Positions 26,367 to 34,798 of a stretch of DNA of 64,000 nucleotides are shown here, piece by piece; the stretch's first letter is position 1, and the number at the start of each line of letters is the position of its first letter. Made by a program: the position numbers and the translations under genes. This stretch comes from [Ruminococcus] lactaris ATCC 29176 (GTDB lineage Bacteria; Bacillota; Clostridia; Lachnospirales; Lachnospiraceae): positions 2,232,001 through 2,296,000 of the forward strand of contig NZ_CP102292.1 of assembly GCF_025152405.1 (NCBI RefSeq), written 5' to 3'. The notes below the pieces were generated by a model. That model was not told the DNA's origin and did no database searches. It was given only the letters and a program-made list of their open reading frames with translations.

Positions 26367-27005
26367 CTATGATACACCGTTCTTTTTACAGATATCAGCC
26401 AGGCAGCAACGCTCACAATGTGGCTTTGTTCTCGCTGTGCAGACTTCCCTTCCATGCCACACCAGTCTGTGACAGAAATCACTTCCCTCTTCCGCTGGAA
26501 TGATCTTCCATAATGCCATCTCCACCTTTTTAGGTTCTTTTATCCCATCTACAAGACCGATCCGGTTCACAAGACGGATACAATGGGTATCTGTGACGAT
26601 TGCCGGCTTTCCAAATACATCTCCCATGATGAGATTTGCACTCTTTCTGCCCACCCCCGGAAGCTTTAACAATGCATCAAAATCCTCCGGCACTTTACCG
26701 CCATACTCATCCCGCAGCATCTTCATACAGGCACTGATATCACGTGCCTTGCTCTCCCCCAGTCCACAGGGGCGGACAATTTCCTTTATATCCTCCACCG
26801 CTGCATCTGCAAGAGCGGCTACATTCGGATACTTTTCAAAAAGTCCTTCTACAACTACATTCACCCTTGCATCGGTACATTGTGCGGCAAGCCTGACGCT
26901 GACCAGCAATTTCCATGCCTCATCATAATCCAGGGTACAATCCGCATCCGGATATTCCTTTTTCAATCTCTCGATCACTTCTAATGCCCGCTGCTTCTTC
27001 GTCAT
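26367..27005 (-). CDS. nth: Endonuclease III
   Basis: Base-excision-repair DNA glycosylase/AP lyase for oxidised pyrimidines. It is 212 residues. The helix-hairpin-helix LLKLPGVGRKSANLIM contains the catalytic lysine, and VTDTHCIRLVNRIGLV contains the catalytic aspartate. The C-terminal 4Fe-4S cluster motif is CX6CX2CX5C in VCTARTKPHCERCCLADIC. The N-terminal SVRLAAQCTDARVN is also typical. It is encoded 18 bases after the upstream membrane-protein gene on the same strand. Confidence 0.96.
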   Translation of the reverse strand: MTKKQRALEVIERLKKEYPDADCTLDYDEAWKLLVSVRLAAQCTDARVNVVVEGLFEKYPNVAALADAAVEDIKEIVRPCGLGESKARDISACMKMLRDEYGGKVPEDFDALLKLPGVGRKSANLIMGDVFGKPAIVTDTHCIRLVNRIGLVDGIKEPKKVEMALWKIIPAEEGSDFCHRLVWHGREVCTARTKPHCERCCLADICKKNGVS

Positions 27006-27025
27006 GACTTCACCCTCCCGTCTGT

Positions 27026-27988
27026 CTACTTATCTTTTTCCGTATATTTCTTTAATTCCTCCAGTACATCTTTAAATCTTGAAGATGCTGCTGTCGGGTT
27101 TCTACGCAACTGCTTCATTGCTCCTGCATGAGTTTCGTCCGATCTGGATAAGATCTTTTGCAGTTCTTTTGCCGCATTTTCTTTTAATTCTGCCAGCTCC
27201 AGGCGAAGCTTTTCCGGTACATCTCCTGCTGCTGTACGGAACTTTTCGGAGCGGTTCCCTGCTGCTGTACGAAGCTTTTCGGAGCGGTCCCCTGCTGCTG
27301 TACGCAATCTTCCCGGCATCTCGCCTGCTGTTGCTGCTGCACTGCGAAGCTTTTCAGGCACCTCTCCTGCTGCTGTACGAAGTTTTTCGGACATGTCTTC
27401 TGACGCCTCTCTGATCCGCTCCTGCAGCTTCCGGATCTGAACTTTCGTCTCATCCAACTGGGCAAGCATCTTCTTCATATCCATTGCCTCGTTGAAAGAC
27501 TGGGTGAAATCCACCGCAGCCACAACCGTAAGAACAAATGCAAGTCCGTCTGCGATCGCCATCGGAATTTTCAGAATCACTTCTTCAATCGGAATATGCA
27601 CAACTTTCACCATCATAATAGAGAAAACGCCCCAGCACAGAGAAGCAACCGGACAGATATATCCCTTTACATTGAATTTCAGATGGCTGTAATCCCAGTA
27701 TCTGACATGGAACAGGGATTCCATGACCATCCCCGTAAAAAATTCCAGCAATGTCGCTCCTATCATCCCCATGATGAATACCAGCGGCAGATTATCTCTC
27801 ACCGGCAACGTAATAATCAGTACACTGACAGCTCCCGAACCATACAGTGGGAGCATTGGACCGTGCATAAATCCACGGTTTACCCATCGGTGTTCCCTTA
27901 GCGATACATAACAGCTCTCCCAGATCCATCCAAAAAAACTGTATAAAAAGAAAAATAAAAGCCATTGAGAGAGTGTGTATACATTCAT
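27026..27988 (-). CDS. Putative ABC-transporter type membrane protein (CmpB family) with a repeat-rich tail
   Basis: About 320 residues. The N-terminal 165 residues hold four or five transmembrane segments with the PF06541-like patterns FFLYSFFGWIWESCYVS, NRGFMHGPMLPLYG and LLEFFTGMVMESLFHVRYWDY. The C-terminal half is a charged helical tail with about six degenerate 11-residue repeats of the type SEKLRTAAGEV (residues about 200-262), encoded by 33-bp DNA repeats. Despite the family name no ATPase is adjacent, and transport has not been shown. The MNVYTL start (27988) is chosen over the ATG six bases earlier by spacing to AAGGTG. The gene sits between rpiB and nth. Confidence 0.8.
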   Translation of the reverse strand: MNVYTLSQWLLFFFLYSFFGWIWESCYVSLREHRWVNRGFMHGPMLPLYGSGAVSVLIITLPVRDNLPLVFIMGMIGATLLEFFTGMVMESLFHVRYWDYSHLKFNVKGYICPVASLCWGVFSIMMVKVVHIPIEEVILKIPMAIADGLAFVLTVVAAVDFTQSFNEAMDMKKMLAQLDETKVQIRKLQERIREASEDMSEKLRTAAGEVPEKLRSAAATAGEMPGRLRTAAGDRSEKLRTAAGNRSEKFRTAAGDVPEKLRLELAELKENAAKELQKILSRSDETHAGAMKQLRRNPTAASSRFKDVLEELKKYTEKDK

Positions 27989-27997
27989 ACCCACACC

Positions 27998-28444
27998 TTA
28001 CTCATTCCGGTTTTCAATATCCATCAGCATATCCACTCTTCTCTGATGACGGCCACCCTCAAACTCTGTATCAAGCCATGTCTCCACAATCATCTTAGCC
28101 AGTTCTGCACCGACAACCCTCGCACCAAAGGCAAGAATATTGCAGTTATTATGAGCTCTGGACATCTTGGCTGTAAACGGCTCACTGCATACGGCCGCAC
28201 GAACCCCTTTTACTTTGTTCGCAGCCAGTGAAATACCAAGACCCGTTCCACAGATCAGGATTCCTCTTTCAACTTCTCCTGATGCAACTGCACGTCCCAC
28301 TTTCTCTCCATAAACGGGATAATCACAGCTCTCCGGTGAATTTGTCCCATAATCTACTACTTCATGTCCCCTCTCTTTCAGAAGTTCAATAATCTCTGCT
28401 TTCAGTTCCAGTGCTGAATGGTCATTTCCAATTCCGATTTTCAT
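27998..28444 (-). CDS. rpiB: Ribose-5-phosphate isomerase B
   Basis: Interconverts ribose-5-phosphate and ribulose-5-phosphate; some members act on allose or galactose phosphates. It is 148 residues. Motifs are the N-terminal IGNDHSALELK, the active-site loop GILICGTGLGISLAANKV with the catalytic cysteine, AAVCSEPFTAKMSRAHNNCN and LAFGARVVG. It lies about 240 bases downstream of the GH112 phosphorylase gene and is separated from it by a terminator, so it is probably independent of the glycan locus. Confidence 0.94.
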   Translation of the reverse strand: MKIGIGNDHSALELKAEIIELLKERGHEVVDYGTNSPESCDYPVYGEKVGRAVASGEVERGILICGTGLGISLAANKVKGVRAAVCSEPFTAKMSRAHNNCNILAFGARVVGAELAKMIVETWLDTEFEGGRHQRRVDMLMDIENRNE

Positions 28445-28542
28445 TCCTCTATTCCTTTCTTTTTAAAAAATTATGCCGGGCAAAAGATTCGTCCAGCTAT
28501 CATGCTTAACGCTCTTATCATAGCAAATTTACTCCCAAAAGT

Positions 28543-28586
28543 AAATGCCGCACACCTCTGATTTACTCAGCAGGTATGCGGCATTT
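28543..28586 (-). terminator. Terminator at the end of the GH112 operon
   Basis: AAATGCCGCA-ACCT / AGGT-TGCGGCATTT hairpin, followed on the minus strand by ACTTTT. It separates the phosphorylase operon from rpiB. Confidence 0.8.
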
Positions 28587-28684
28587 CTATTACCCGGATT
28601 ATCTCCGATTTATACTTTCCGATCCGCTTTTATATCTTTTGGATATTTCAGCTCTCGAAATTCACATTAAATTCAAATCCTCAA

Positions 28685-30841
28685 TTACTGGATCTCGTAC
28701 CAGATGATTCCGTTCGGCTCCATCTCAAGATCGAAACTGCTTCCATCTCCACGATAGATTGTTGTACTCTGCGGATCATCTGTATTATTTACTACGCAGT
28801 ATTTGTTATTCTTCGGATATGCGTGTACATCCACATTGTAGTTTGTGCTGAACCATTTCTTCAGCTCATCCTCGCTGTGAGTACTCCACATGATCGCACG
28901 ATGAAGAACACGGTTGTTCTCAAAGCTATACGGAAGTCCGCTGATATATACAGCACGTCCTTTCCCATATTCATTAACAGCCATCTGAACTTCTTTGTCC
29001 TTCTGAACAAGGATTGTAGATCCTGCAAGTGCATAGATATTCTTCTTGCCCTCACCGAAATCAACACTCTCTGTCTCTTCCAGAATGAAATGCTCATGCT
29101 CATCCCAGTTATATTTATCATAACCAAGAGTAAATCCATGCTCTTCTTCAACTCCAAATACATCTGCAAGCTGGAAGAAACGTCCCTGGAACTGATGTCC
29201 TGTCGGCTCACCTACACCAATGATACCACCGCCGTTGTAAACAAACTTTCTGACAGCCTCAACGATGTGTGGATTTACCCACCAGTCTCCACCTGTATGT
29301 GCTGTATCAGCATCCCCCACATTGATAAGAACATCAATGTCATCTAAGATGGAGCTGTCATCCAGAATATCCTGGAAACTGATGAACTTCACATCAAACG
29401 GTGCTCCTGACAGAGACTCGATGATTCCTGCATAAGAATAGTTCTGCTTCTGATACAGTGCATGATGTACCATGTGGCATCCCCATGCTCTCATCTTACC
29501 CCAGCAGTTAAGAACTGCTACCTTCTTAGCACAGAAAGGTGTTGTGCCTTTTACATTATCATACAGTGTACGGAACTCATCACATACCTGTGATACATAA
29601 TCAATAAAATCCGGGAAGTCAAGTGCAAGCTTTAAGTATCCGCCGTATCCGATTCTGTCGATTGGCTTTCTTAAGATAGCTCTTCTTGCTGTTACCCAGT
29701 TATAACGTGCCTCTTTTACAGGATCTCCACCCTCATGGAATACATCCGGGAAGAAATACGGAAGAAGACGTCCTTCTGTATATTTTACTCCGTCAATATC
29801 GCTGATCAGTCTTAATGTAGAACCATTTCCCACACTACCTACAACTGCGTCAAGTCCAAGTGTCTTGAACTCTTCCATGAACGGCTCTGTTCCGATCCAG
29901 TGATCTCCCAGGAACATCATGGCTTTCTTTCCACACTCATGAGTAATGTCTACCATCTCTTTTACGATCTTGGCAACTTCTCTTCTCTGGAATGCCTGGA
30001 AATCCTGATACTCTTTGCTCGGAATACGGTACTGGTTGTTGTAGTATCCCTGATCAATAATATACTCAGCACGGAACTTGTATCCGACTTCTTTCTCAAA
30101 CTGCTCTAAGATATATGGGCTTACAGAAGCTGAATATCCATACCAGTCTACATATTTCTCTCTTGCAAGCTCATCAAAGATCAGTGTGAACTGATGGAAG
30201 AATGTGGTAAAACGAAGTACGTTTACATACGGATGATCCTCAATAAACTTTCTAAGACGCTTCATTGTATATTCATGCGTCTTTGGCTGACGTACATCAA
30301 ATGTGATCTGATGCTCAACATCTTTCCAGTCATTTGTAACTGCATTGTACATATGCACCGGATCCCACATAATATAAGCAAGGAAACTTACTGTATACTC
30401 ATGGAACGGAACAGCAGCAAGTGTAACCTTTCCTGTCTCTTCACTGTAGTCCCATTTATCTGTCGGAACAACTTCTCCTGTTGTTCTGTCGATTACTTCC
30501 CACCAACGTTTGATATCATCTCTTGTATTCGGTTTCAGCATATCCGGGTAAAGTCCCTTCATTACTTCCACTTCAAGAGTTTCAGACTCTGCTGTATAGA
30601 AAGGTGTCATAACATACATCTGCTGAATTTCTTCCGGATTGGCTTCAGCCCATGCATTATCTTTACGAGTTGTATAATATGTTGAATAAATTTCTGCATC
30701 TGCATCTTTCAGCTCTGTAGGGAAATCTGTTCCATCGCAATCACGGATTGCATCAGCACCCCAAAGCTTCATTAATTCCAGTGTCTGTGGCACTACGTCC
30801 AGGTCAGTAGGAATTGTAACGAGTCCTTTTGATTTCTCCAT
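28685..30841 (-). CDS. 1,3-beta-galactosyl-N-acetylhexosamine phosphorylase (GH112)
   Basis: A 718-residue cytoplasmic enzyme that phosphorolyses galacto-N-biose and/or lacto-N-biose to galactose-1-phosphate plus GalNAc or GlcNAc. There is no signal peptide. The assignment rests on family-wide patterns VLRFTTFFHQFTLIF, WYGYSASVSPYILEQFEK and MMFLGDHWIGTEPF; Asp313 in the last lines up in number with the general acid proposed for the bifidobacterial enzyme. A C-terminal glutamine-amidotransferase-like domain has NGGGIIGVGEPTGHQF, then a small beta-domain. It is the last gene after binding protein, two permeases and a small membrane protein, matching import followed by phosphorolysis. Preference between GNB and LNB cannot be read from sequence. 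Confidence 0.95.
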   Translation of the reverse strand: MEKSKGLVTIPTDLDVVPQTLELMKLWGADAIRDCDGTDFPTELKDADAEIYSTYYTTRKDNAWAEANPEEIQQMYVMTPFYTAESETLEVEVMKGLYPDMLKPNTRDDIKRWWEVIDRTTGEVVPTDKWDYSEETGKVTLAAVPFHEYTVSFLAYIMWDPVHMYNAVTNDWKDVEHQITFDVRQPKTHEYTMKRLRKFIEDHPYVNVLRFTTFFHQFTLIFDELAREKYVDWYGYSASVSPYILEQFEKEVGYKFRAEYIIDQGYYNNQYRIPSKEYQDFQAFQRREVAKIVKEMVDITHECGKKAMMFLGDHWIGTEPFMEEFKTLGLDAVVGSVGNGSTLRLISDIDGVKYTEGRLLPYFFPDVFHEGGDPVKEARYNWVTARRAILRKPIDRIGYGGYLKLALDFPDFIDYVSQVCDEFRTLYDNVKGTTPFCAKKVAVLNCWGKMRAWGCHMVHHALYQKQNYSYAGIIESLSGAPFDVKFISFQDILDDSSILDDIDVLINVGDADTAHTGGDWWVNPHIVEAVRKFVYNGGGIIGVGEPTGHQFQGRFFQLADVFGVEEEHGFTLGYDKYNWDEHEHFILEETESVDFGEGKKNIYALAGSTILVQKDKEVQMAVNEYGKGRAVYISGLPYSFENNRVLHRAIMWSTHSEDELKKWFSTNYNVDVHAYPKNNKYCVVNNTDDPQSTTIYRGDGSSFDLEMEPNGIIWYEIQ

Positions 30842-30887
30842 TGAATTATCCTCTTCTATTCTTTAAATACTCTGATTTTTAGTTTAT

Positions 30888-30920
30888 ATAAGGAAATCTG
30901 CCATCGGCAGATTTCCTTAT
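30888..30920. other. Perfect 15-bp intercistronic hairpin
   Basis: ATAAGGAAATCTGCC, a 3-base loop, then its exact inverse. It lies in the 118-base gap between the 59-residue membrane protein gene and GH112 and lacks a T run on the minus strand. It is more likely an mRNA-processing or stability element than a terminator. Confidence 0.7.
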
Positions 30921-30959
30921 GCTTTCTTATCACAGGTATCCTTCCTGCAATGTAGACAA

Positions 30960-31139
30960 TTATTTATATTTGCTGTTGTAAAATGCCAGCAGTCCGACCA
31001 AACCTGCAAGACCTACGATCTCAGTAAGAAGACCCTTTGGTCCGATATTTCTCTGTCCGACAATGATAAGGCCGATACAAACAACGAAAATCACGATAAC
31101 AACAATCGCAGTGATAATCTTTTTAGTTCTTTCATTCAT
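30960..31139 (-). CDS. 59-residue membrane protein (DUF6903-like)
   Basis: A very small gene read directly from the minus strand: start ATG at 31139 after GGAGG, stop at 30960-30962. The sequence begins MNERTKKIITAIVVIVIFVV, has a second hydrophobic segment near LTEIVGLAGLVGLLAFY, and ends YNSKYK. Two transmembrane helices are joined by a short loop (GQRNIGPKG). It lies 13 bases after the MalG-type permease and before GH112, so it should be co-transcribed with the importer. Small proteins of this type (DUF6903) recur beside carbohydrate ABC transporters in Lachnospiraceae and may be accessory subunits; that role is inference. Confidence 0.8.
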   Translation of the reverse strand: MNERTKKIITAIVVIVIFVVCIGLIIVGQRNIGPKGLLTEIVGLAGLVGLLAFYNSKYK

Positions 31140-31152
31140 TGTAAATACCTCC

Positions 31153-32037
31153 TTAACCTTTCAATCCACCCAGAGTCATTCCCTGAGTAAGTGTCTTCTG
31201 TACACACATATACAGAATCAGAACAGGAAGCATAACGATAACCAGTCCTGCGTACATCTGACCATACTGAACTGCTGATTTCTGAGCAGCCATCAGGTTC
31301 ATAAGACCTACCGGCAGAGTCTTCAACTTGGCATCTGTCAGCAATGTCATGGAAATTACATACTCATTCCAGAATGACAGGAAGTTGAAAAGAATGATCG
31401 TTACGATACTTGGTTTTGCCATCGGGAAGATGATCTTAACCATTGTCGTAAAGTATCCTGCACCATCCACATAAGCTGCTTCCTCGAAGTCTTTTGCAAG
31501 ACCACTGAAGTATCCTGACAGCAGGTAGATTGTGAAGGGAAGTGCCGTTGCCATATATACAACCGCCAATATGAACAAGTTATTTAGGAAGAAGCCTCTT
31601 CCGATCATCTGTCTGAGTGACTTGTCCCAGTTGTTCAACATAAGGAAGATCGGTACTACGATGTAACTTACGTTGATGAAAAGTCCTGCCATGAAGAGCA
31701 GATTCCAGAACTTACATGTACGGAACTTAAATCTTGACAGTACATAAGCTGCCGGAAGTGCAACTGCGATCAGCATTGCAATCGCAAGTGCTGTAACAAT
31801 CACAGAGTTCAGGATGTAAGATCCCATGTCTGCTTTCGTCCAGGCATCTACAAAGTTCTGAAAATAAAGTTTCTCAGGAAGTGTCCACGGATTTCCGTAG
31901 AATTCCTTATTCTGCTTTACCGATGCAAGGAAGACCCATGCTACCGGCACGATGATTGTAATTGCAAGAAGAATCAGGCAAATATACACAATCAGTTTAC
32001 TAAAGCCAAACGGTTTTTTTGATGTATTCTTTTCCAT
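31153..32037 (-). CDS. Carbohydrate ABC transporter permease, MalG type
   Basis: A 294-residue inner-membrane subunit with six predicted helices. The ATPase-contacting EAA loop reads EEAAYVDGAGYFTTMVKIIF followed by PMAKPS. The N-terminal WVFLASVKQNKEFYGNPWTLP is typical of CUT1 MalG-type permeases. It starts 16 bases after its MalF-type partner ends. With the binding protein it should import short oligosaccharides, here most likely GNB/LNB or larger mucin and milk glycans, since GH112 follows in the same unit. No ATPase gene is nearby. Confidence 0.93.
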   Translation of the reverse strand: MEKNTSKKPFGFSKLIVYICLILLAITIIVPVAWVFLASVKQNKEFYGNPWTLPEKLYFQNFVDAWTKADMGSYILNSVIVTALAIAMLIAVALPAAYVLSRFKFRTCKFWNLLFMAGLFINVSYIVVPIFLMLNNWDKSLRQMIGRGFFLNNLFILAVVYMATALPFTIYLLSGYFSGLAKDFEEAAYVDGAGYFTTMVKIIFPMAKPSIVTIILFNFLSFWNEYVISMTLLTDAKLKTLPVGLMNLMAAQKSAVQYGQMYAGLVIVMLPVLILYMCVQKTLTQGMTLGGLKG

Positions 32038-32053
32038 TCCGATTCCCCTTTCC

Positions 32054-32941
32054 TTAAATTTCTACTTCCTGACGTTTTGTTGCAACGTTCAGCAGTCCGG
32101 CAAGTGCAAAGGAGAACAGGAATACTGATACACCGATTGCCATACCATATCCATATGAAGAGTTTGTATAAGCCTCCTGGTACATATAGCTCAGGAATAC
32201 GCTGGAAGCTCCGTCCGGTCCACCACTCGTCATTGCTGTAACGAGAAGGAAACTCATGTTGATCGTACTGATTACGAAGAATGTAAGTGTTGTTCTGATG
32301 TTTGTCCAGATCAACGGAATCGTAATTGTAAAGAACTGATAAATCTTACCTGCTCCTTCAAGGCTGGCAGATTCGTACAGACTCTCTGATACGTTCGCCA
32401 TACTTGCCATATACATTACCATGTAATATCCAATGGCCTGCCATACCATGGCGATCACAATACTGTAAATAACTACCTTCTGATCACCAAGCCAGAGGAT
32501 CTGATCATCACTGTGCTTGAAGATTCCGATGATGGAATTCAGAAGTCCTGTATTTGGTTTGTAGATAGCAGAGAAGATAGCACTGATAACTACGATTGAA
32601 AGGATATTCGGGATATAGAAGATTACTCTGAAGAATCCCTGTCCTTTGATTTTTTCTCTTGAAAGTATGTATGCAAACACTAACGCAAATGCAAATGTAA
32701 TGATCGTAACTAATACAATCAGAAGAATCTGGTTCTGGAACGCCTGATAGAACTTCTGATTCTGTAACAACGATTTAAAGTTGCTCAGTCCTACAAATGT
32801 CTTGTTATCTGTATATCCGCCCCATTTATATAAGGAAATACGGAAGATTTCGATCGTAGGAACAATCATAAATAAGATAAATAATATTGCTGCCGGGGCC
32901 AGGCAACAGAATACAAACAGCCCCTTGCCTTTTCTTTCTTT
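32054..32941 (-). CDS. Carbohydrate ABC transporter permease, MalF type
   Basis: A 295-residue inner-membrane subunit. The start at 32941 is chosen because GGAG lies eight bases before that ATG; an in-frame upstream extension is probably untranslated. The first helix is FCCLAPAAILFILFMIVPTIEIF. The EAA loop is YESASLEGAGKIYQFFTITI ending PLIW. It pairs with the MalG-type protein encoded next. It follows the binding-protein gene after a 190-base gap that contains a terminator-like hairpin, which would lower permease expression relative to the binding protein. Confidence 0.92.
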   Translation of the reverse strand, partial: KERKGKGLFVFCCLAPAAILFILFMIVPTIEIFRISLYKWGGYTDNKTFVGLSNFKSLLQNQKFYQAFQNQILLIVLVTIITFAFALVFAYILSREKIKGQGFFRVIFYIPNILSIVVISAIFSAIYKPNTGLLNSIIGIFKHSDDQILWLGDQKVVIYSIVIAMVWQAIGYYMVMYMASMANVSESLYESASLEGAGKIYQFFTITIPLIWTNIRTTLTFFVISTINMSFLLVTAMTSGGPDGASSVFLSYMYQEAYTNSSYGYGMAIGVSVFLFSFALAGLLNVATKRQEVEI

Positions 32942-33033
32942 CATTGGTTCATCTCCAATTCTATAAATCCGTTTCATTGAATAACCGCCGCCATCCAACG
33001 GCTATTCATACCGTCATAGCAGATATCGGCATT

Positions 33034-33064
33034 AAAACAGGCGGTGAAGAGATTTCACCGCCTG
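33034..33064 (-). terminator. Leaky intercistronic terminator between binding protein and permeases
   Basis: An 11-bp stem CAGGCGGTGAA / TTCACCGCCTG with a short loop is followed on the minus strand by TTTTAATG. This placement is common in ABC operons that need excess binding protein. Confidence 0.7.
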
Positions 33065-33131
33065 CCTCACCTGTGAGATTCCTTCCAAATCATTTTATAG
33101 TTGTAAGGAAATTCCCGGTAACTTATTCAGA

Positions 33132-34466
33132 TTATTTTAAAGCAGCACGAAGTTTGTCGCTATCTGTCTTAATCTGATTTACCCAGTCGTCTTCTGTCTT
33201 GTCACCAGTTACAAGAGAGTTAACCGGATCAAAGAATGTTGTACGAACTGTTACACCTTCTACTGGATCTGTTGTAGCGAATGCATCCATAACAGCTACA
33301 GCACCTGTATCATAGATTGAGTAGTACAGTTTGTTGTCTCCGTCAAGCTTGTCAGACATTCCTTCGATTGGCTGGATTGCTCCAGATTTAGCGAAGATCT
33401 CTGCTGCTGCATCAGAGTACATATAAGCGATAAATTCTTTTCCAAGATCTTTGTTCTCAGCACCTGATGGCATCCAGATCTGCTCGAAGAATGTATAGGA
33501 AGCTCTCTCTCCGTCTTTCTCTACTGCCGGAAGAGCTGTGAATCCCCAATCGAATCCGTCTGCTCTCGGAGCGTCTGCCATCTCACCGATTACCCAGTTA
33601 CCATTTGGCATGAACAGAGCTTTGTCATCAAGAACAAGCTGCTGGTTGTTACGGAAGTCATTGTCGTTAGCATTTGCTGTTGTTGTAGGCTCAACGTGAG
33701 AAGCAAGCTGTGTAACGATATCGAATGCCTTCTTAGCTCCGTCTGTATCCCAGATTCCTTCACTATAGTTCAGAGCCTTTGTGAAGTCTTCTGATCCCAT
33801 TGTCTCATGCAGTAATGCATAGAAGAATGCATCAAAGTATCCTGTTGTAGGATATGTGAAGAGTGAGATTCCTTCAGCTTTTGCCTTGTCAGCAAGTGCC
33901 CACATGTCATCCCATGTCTCCGGTACATCCCATCCTTTTGTCTTGAACAGGTTTGCATCGTAGAACAGTCCACATGGTGAGTAGAACATTGGCATCAGGT
34001 ATGTCTTTCCGTCTCCGTAAGGATTAACGATGGAGTTCTCTGTGAATCCTGGAAGGATCTTGTCTCCAACCTTAGCGTCCTCACCCGGTACAGTCATATC
34101 AAGAACGTCTGTAAGTTCCTCTACGTTGTTGTCCTTGATGAATGTCTCTGTGATAGCTGACTCAGAACCAACAGCTCTCATGATTACGTCCGGATACTTT
34201 CCAGATTTCATCTGTGGCTGAATGATATCCTCGATGTTCTTGTCGATTGTAAGCTCAACCTTAACACCTGTCTCTTTCTCGAATGCAGCCGCAACATCGT
34301 TCCACATATCTGCACCGTATGCTGTCTCAACTACTGCAACCTTTACTACCTTATCACTGTCTGAATTTCCTTCAGATTTCTTGTCTCCACCATTGGATCC
34401 ACATGCTGCAAGTCCGAAAACCATAGTACCTGCAAGCACAAGGCTGATAAGTTTTTTCTTTTTCAT
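33132..34466 (-). CDS. Sugar-binding lipoprotein of an ABC importer (GNB/LNB-type locus)
   Basis: 444 residues. A lipoprotein signal peptide ends in FGLAACGS with the lipidated Cys22, followed by a flexible Gly/Ser/Lys linker. The body is a family-1 extracellular solute-binding protein: VKVAVVETAYGADMWNDVA, FEKETGVKVELTID, MPMFYSPCGLFYDANLF and the C-terminal EFIAYMYSD. It is the first gene of the operon binding protein-MalF-MalG-small protein-GH112. It would be anchored on the outer face of the membrane to catch sugars released by the wall-bound glycosidases encoded downstream. The exact ligand is inferred only from the neighbours. Confidence 0.93.
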   Translation of the reverse strand: MKKKKLISLVLAGTMVFGLAACGSNGGDKKSEGNSDSDKVVKVAVVETAYGADMWNDVAAAFEKETGVKVELTIDKNIEDIIQPQMKSGKYPDVIMRAVGSESAITETFIKDNNVEELTDVLDMTVPGEDAKVGDKILPGFTENSIVNPYGDGKTYLMPMFYSPCGLFYDANLFKTKGWDVPETWDDMWALADKAKAEGISLFTYPTTGYFDAFFYALLHETMGSEDFTKALNYSEGIWDTDGAKKAFDIVTQLASHVEPTTTANANDNDFRNNQQLVLDDKALFMPNGNWVIGEMADAPRADGFDWGFTALPAVEKDGERASYTFFEQIWMPSGAENKDLGKEFIAYMYSDAAAEIFAKSGAIQPIEGMSDKLDGDNKLYYSIYDTGAVAVMDAFATTDPVEGVTVRTTFFDPVNSLVTGDKTEDDWVNQIKTDSDKLRAALK

Positions 34467-34514
34467 TTAAATAGTTCCTCCTTATAACTTTTTCCAGTTT
34501 TACTTGGTATGTCT

Positions 34515-34543
34515 ATCATATACTATTTCTCCCTCTTTTTCAA
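34515..34543 (-). promoter_or_regulatory. Promoter of the importer-GH112 operon
   Basis: Minus-strand -35 TTGAAA (34538-34543) and -10 TATGAT (34515-34520) with a 17-base spacer, about 48 bases before the binding-protein start. Confidence 0.8.
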
Positions 34544-34707
34544 CCTTTCTTTTTGCCTTTTTTTTTATAAATCTTGCTTTTTGGACTATTTCCCAATATC
34601 ACCATATCTTATGACCCCCAAAAATGTTTTTTCATATTCTTTTGTTATTTTTTCACACACTGACATAAAAAATGTTCCTTTTTTTTGCTAAACTCTCCCG
34701 AATCCTG

Positions 34708-34736
34708 TTGAATCAACCTCTAAATTTCTTTATAAT
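34708..34736 (+). promoter_or_regulatory. Promoter of the first AraC regulator
   Basis: -35 TTGAAT (34708-34713), a 17-base spacer and -10 TATAAT (34731-34736). It diverges from the importer promoter. The region between the two (34544-34707) is AT-rich and would hold the AraC operator, but I see no clear repeat there. Confidence 0.8.
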
Positions 34737-34798
34737 ATTTGTATAACCAGTTGAAATCGTTTTCAAGACAATATTTCTAAATTTTGTGGAGGACACTT

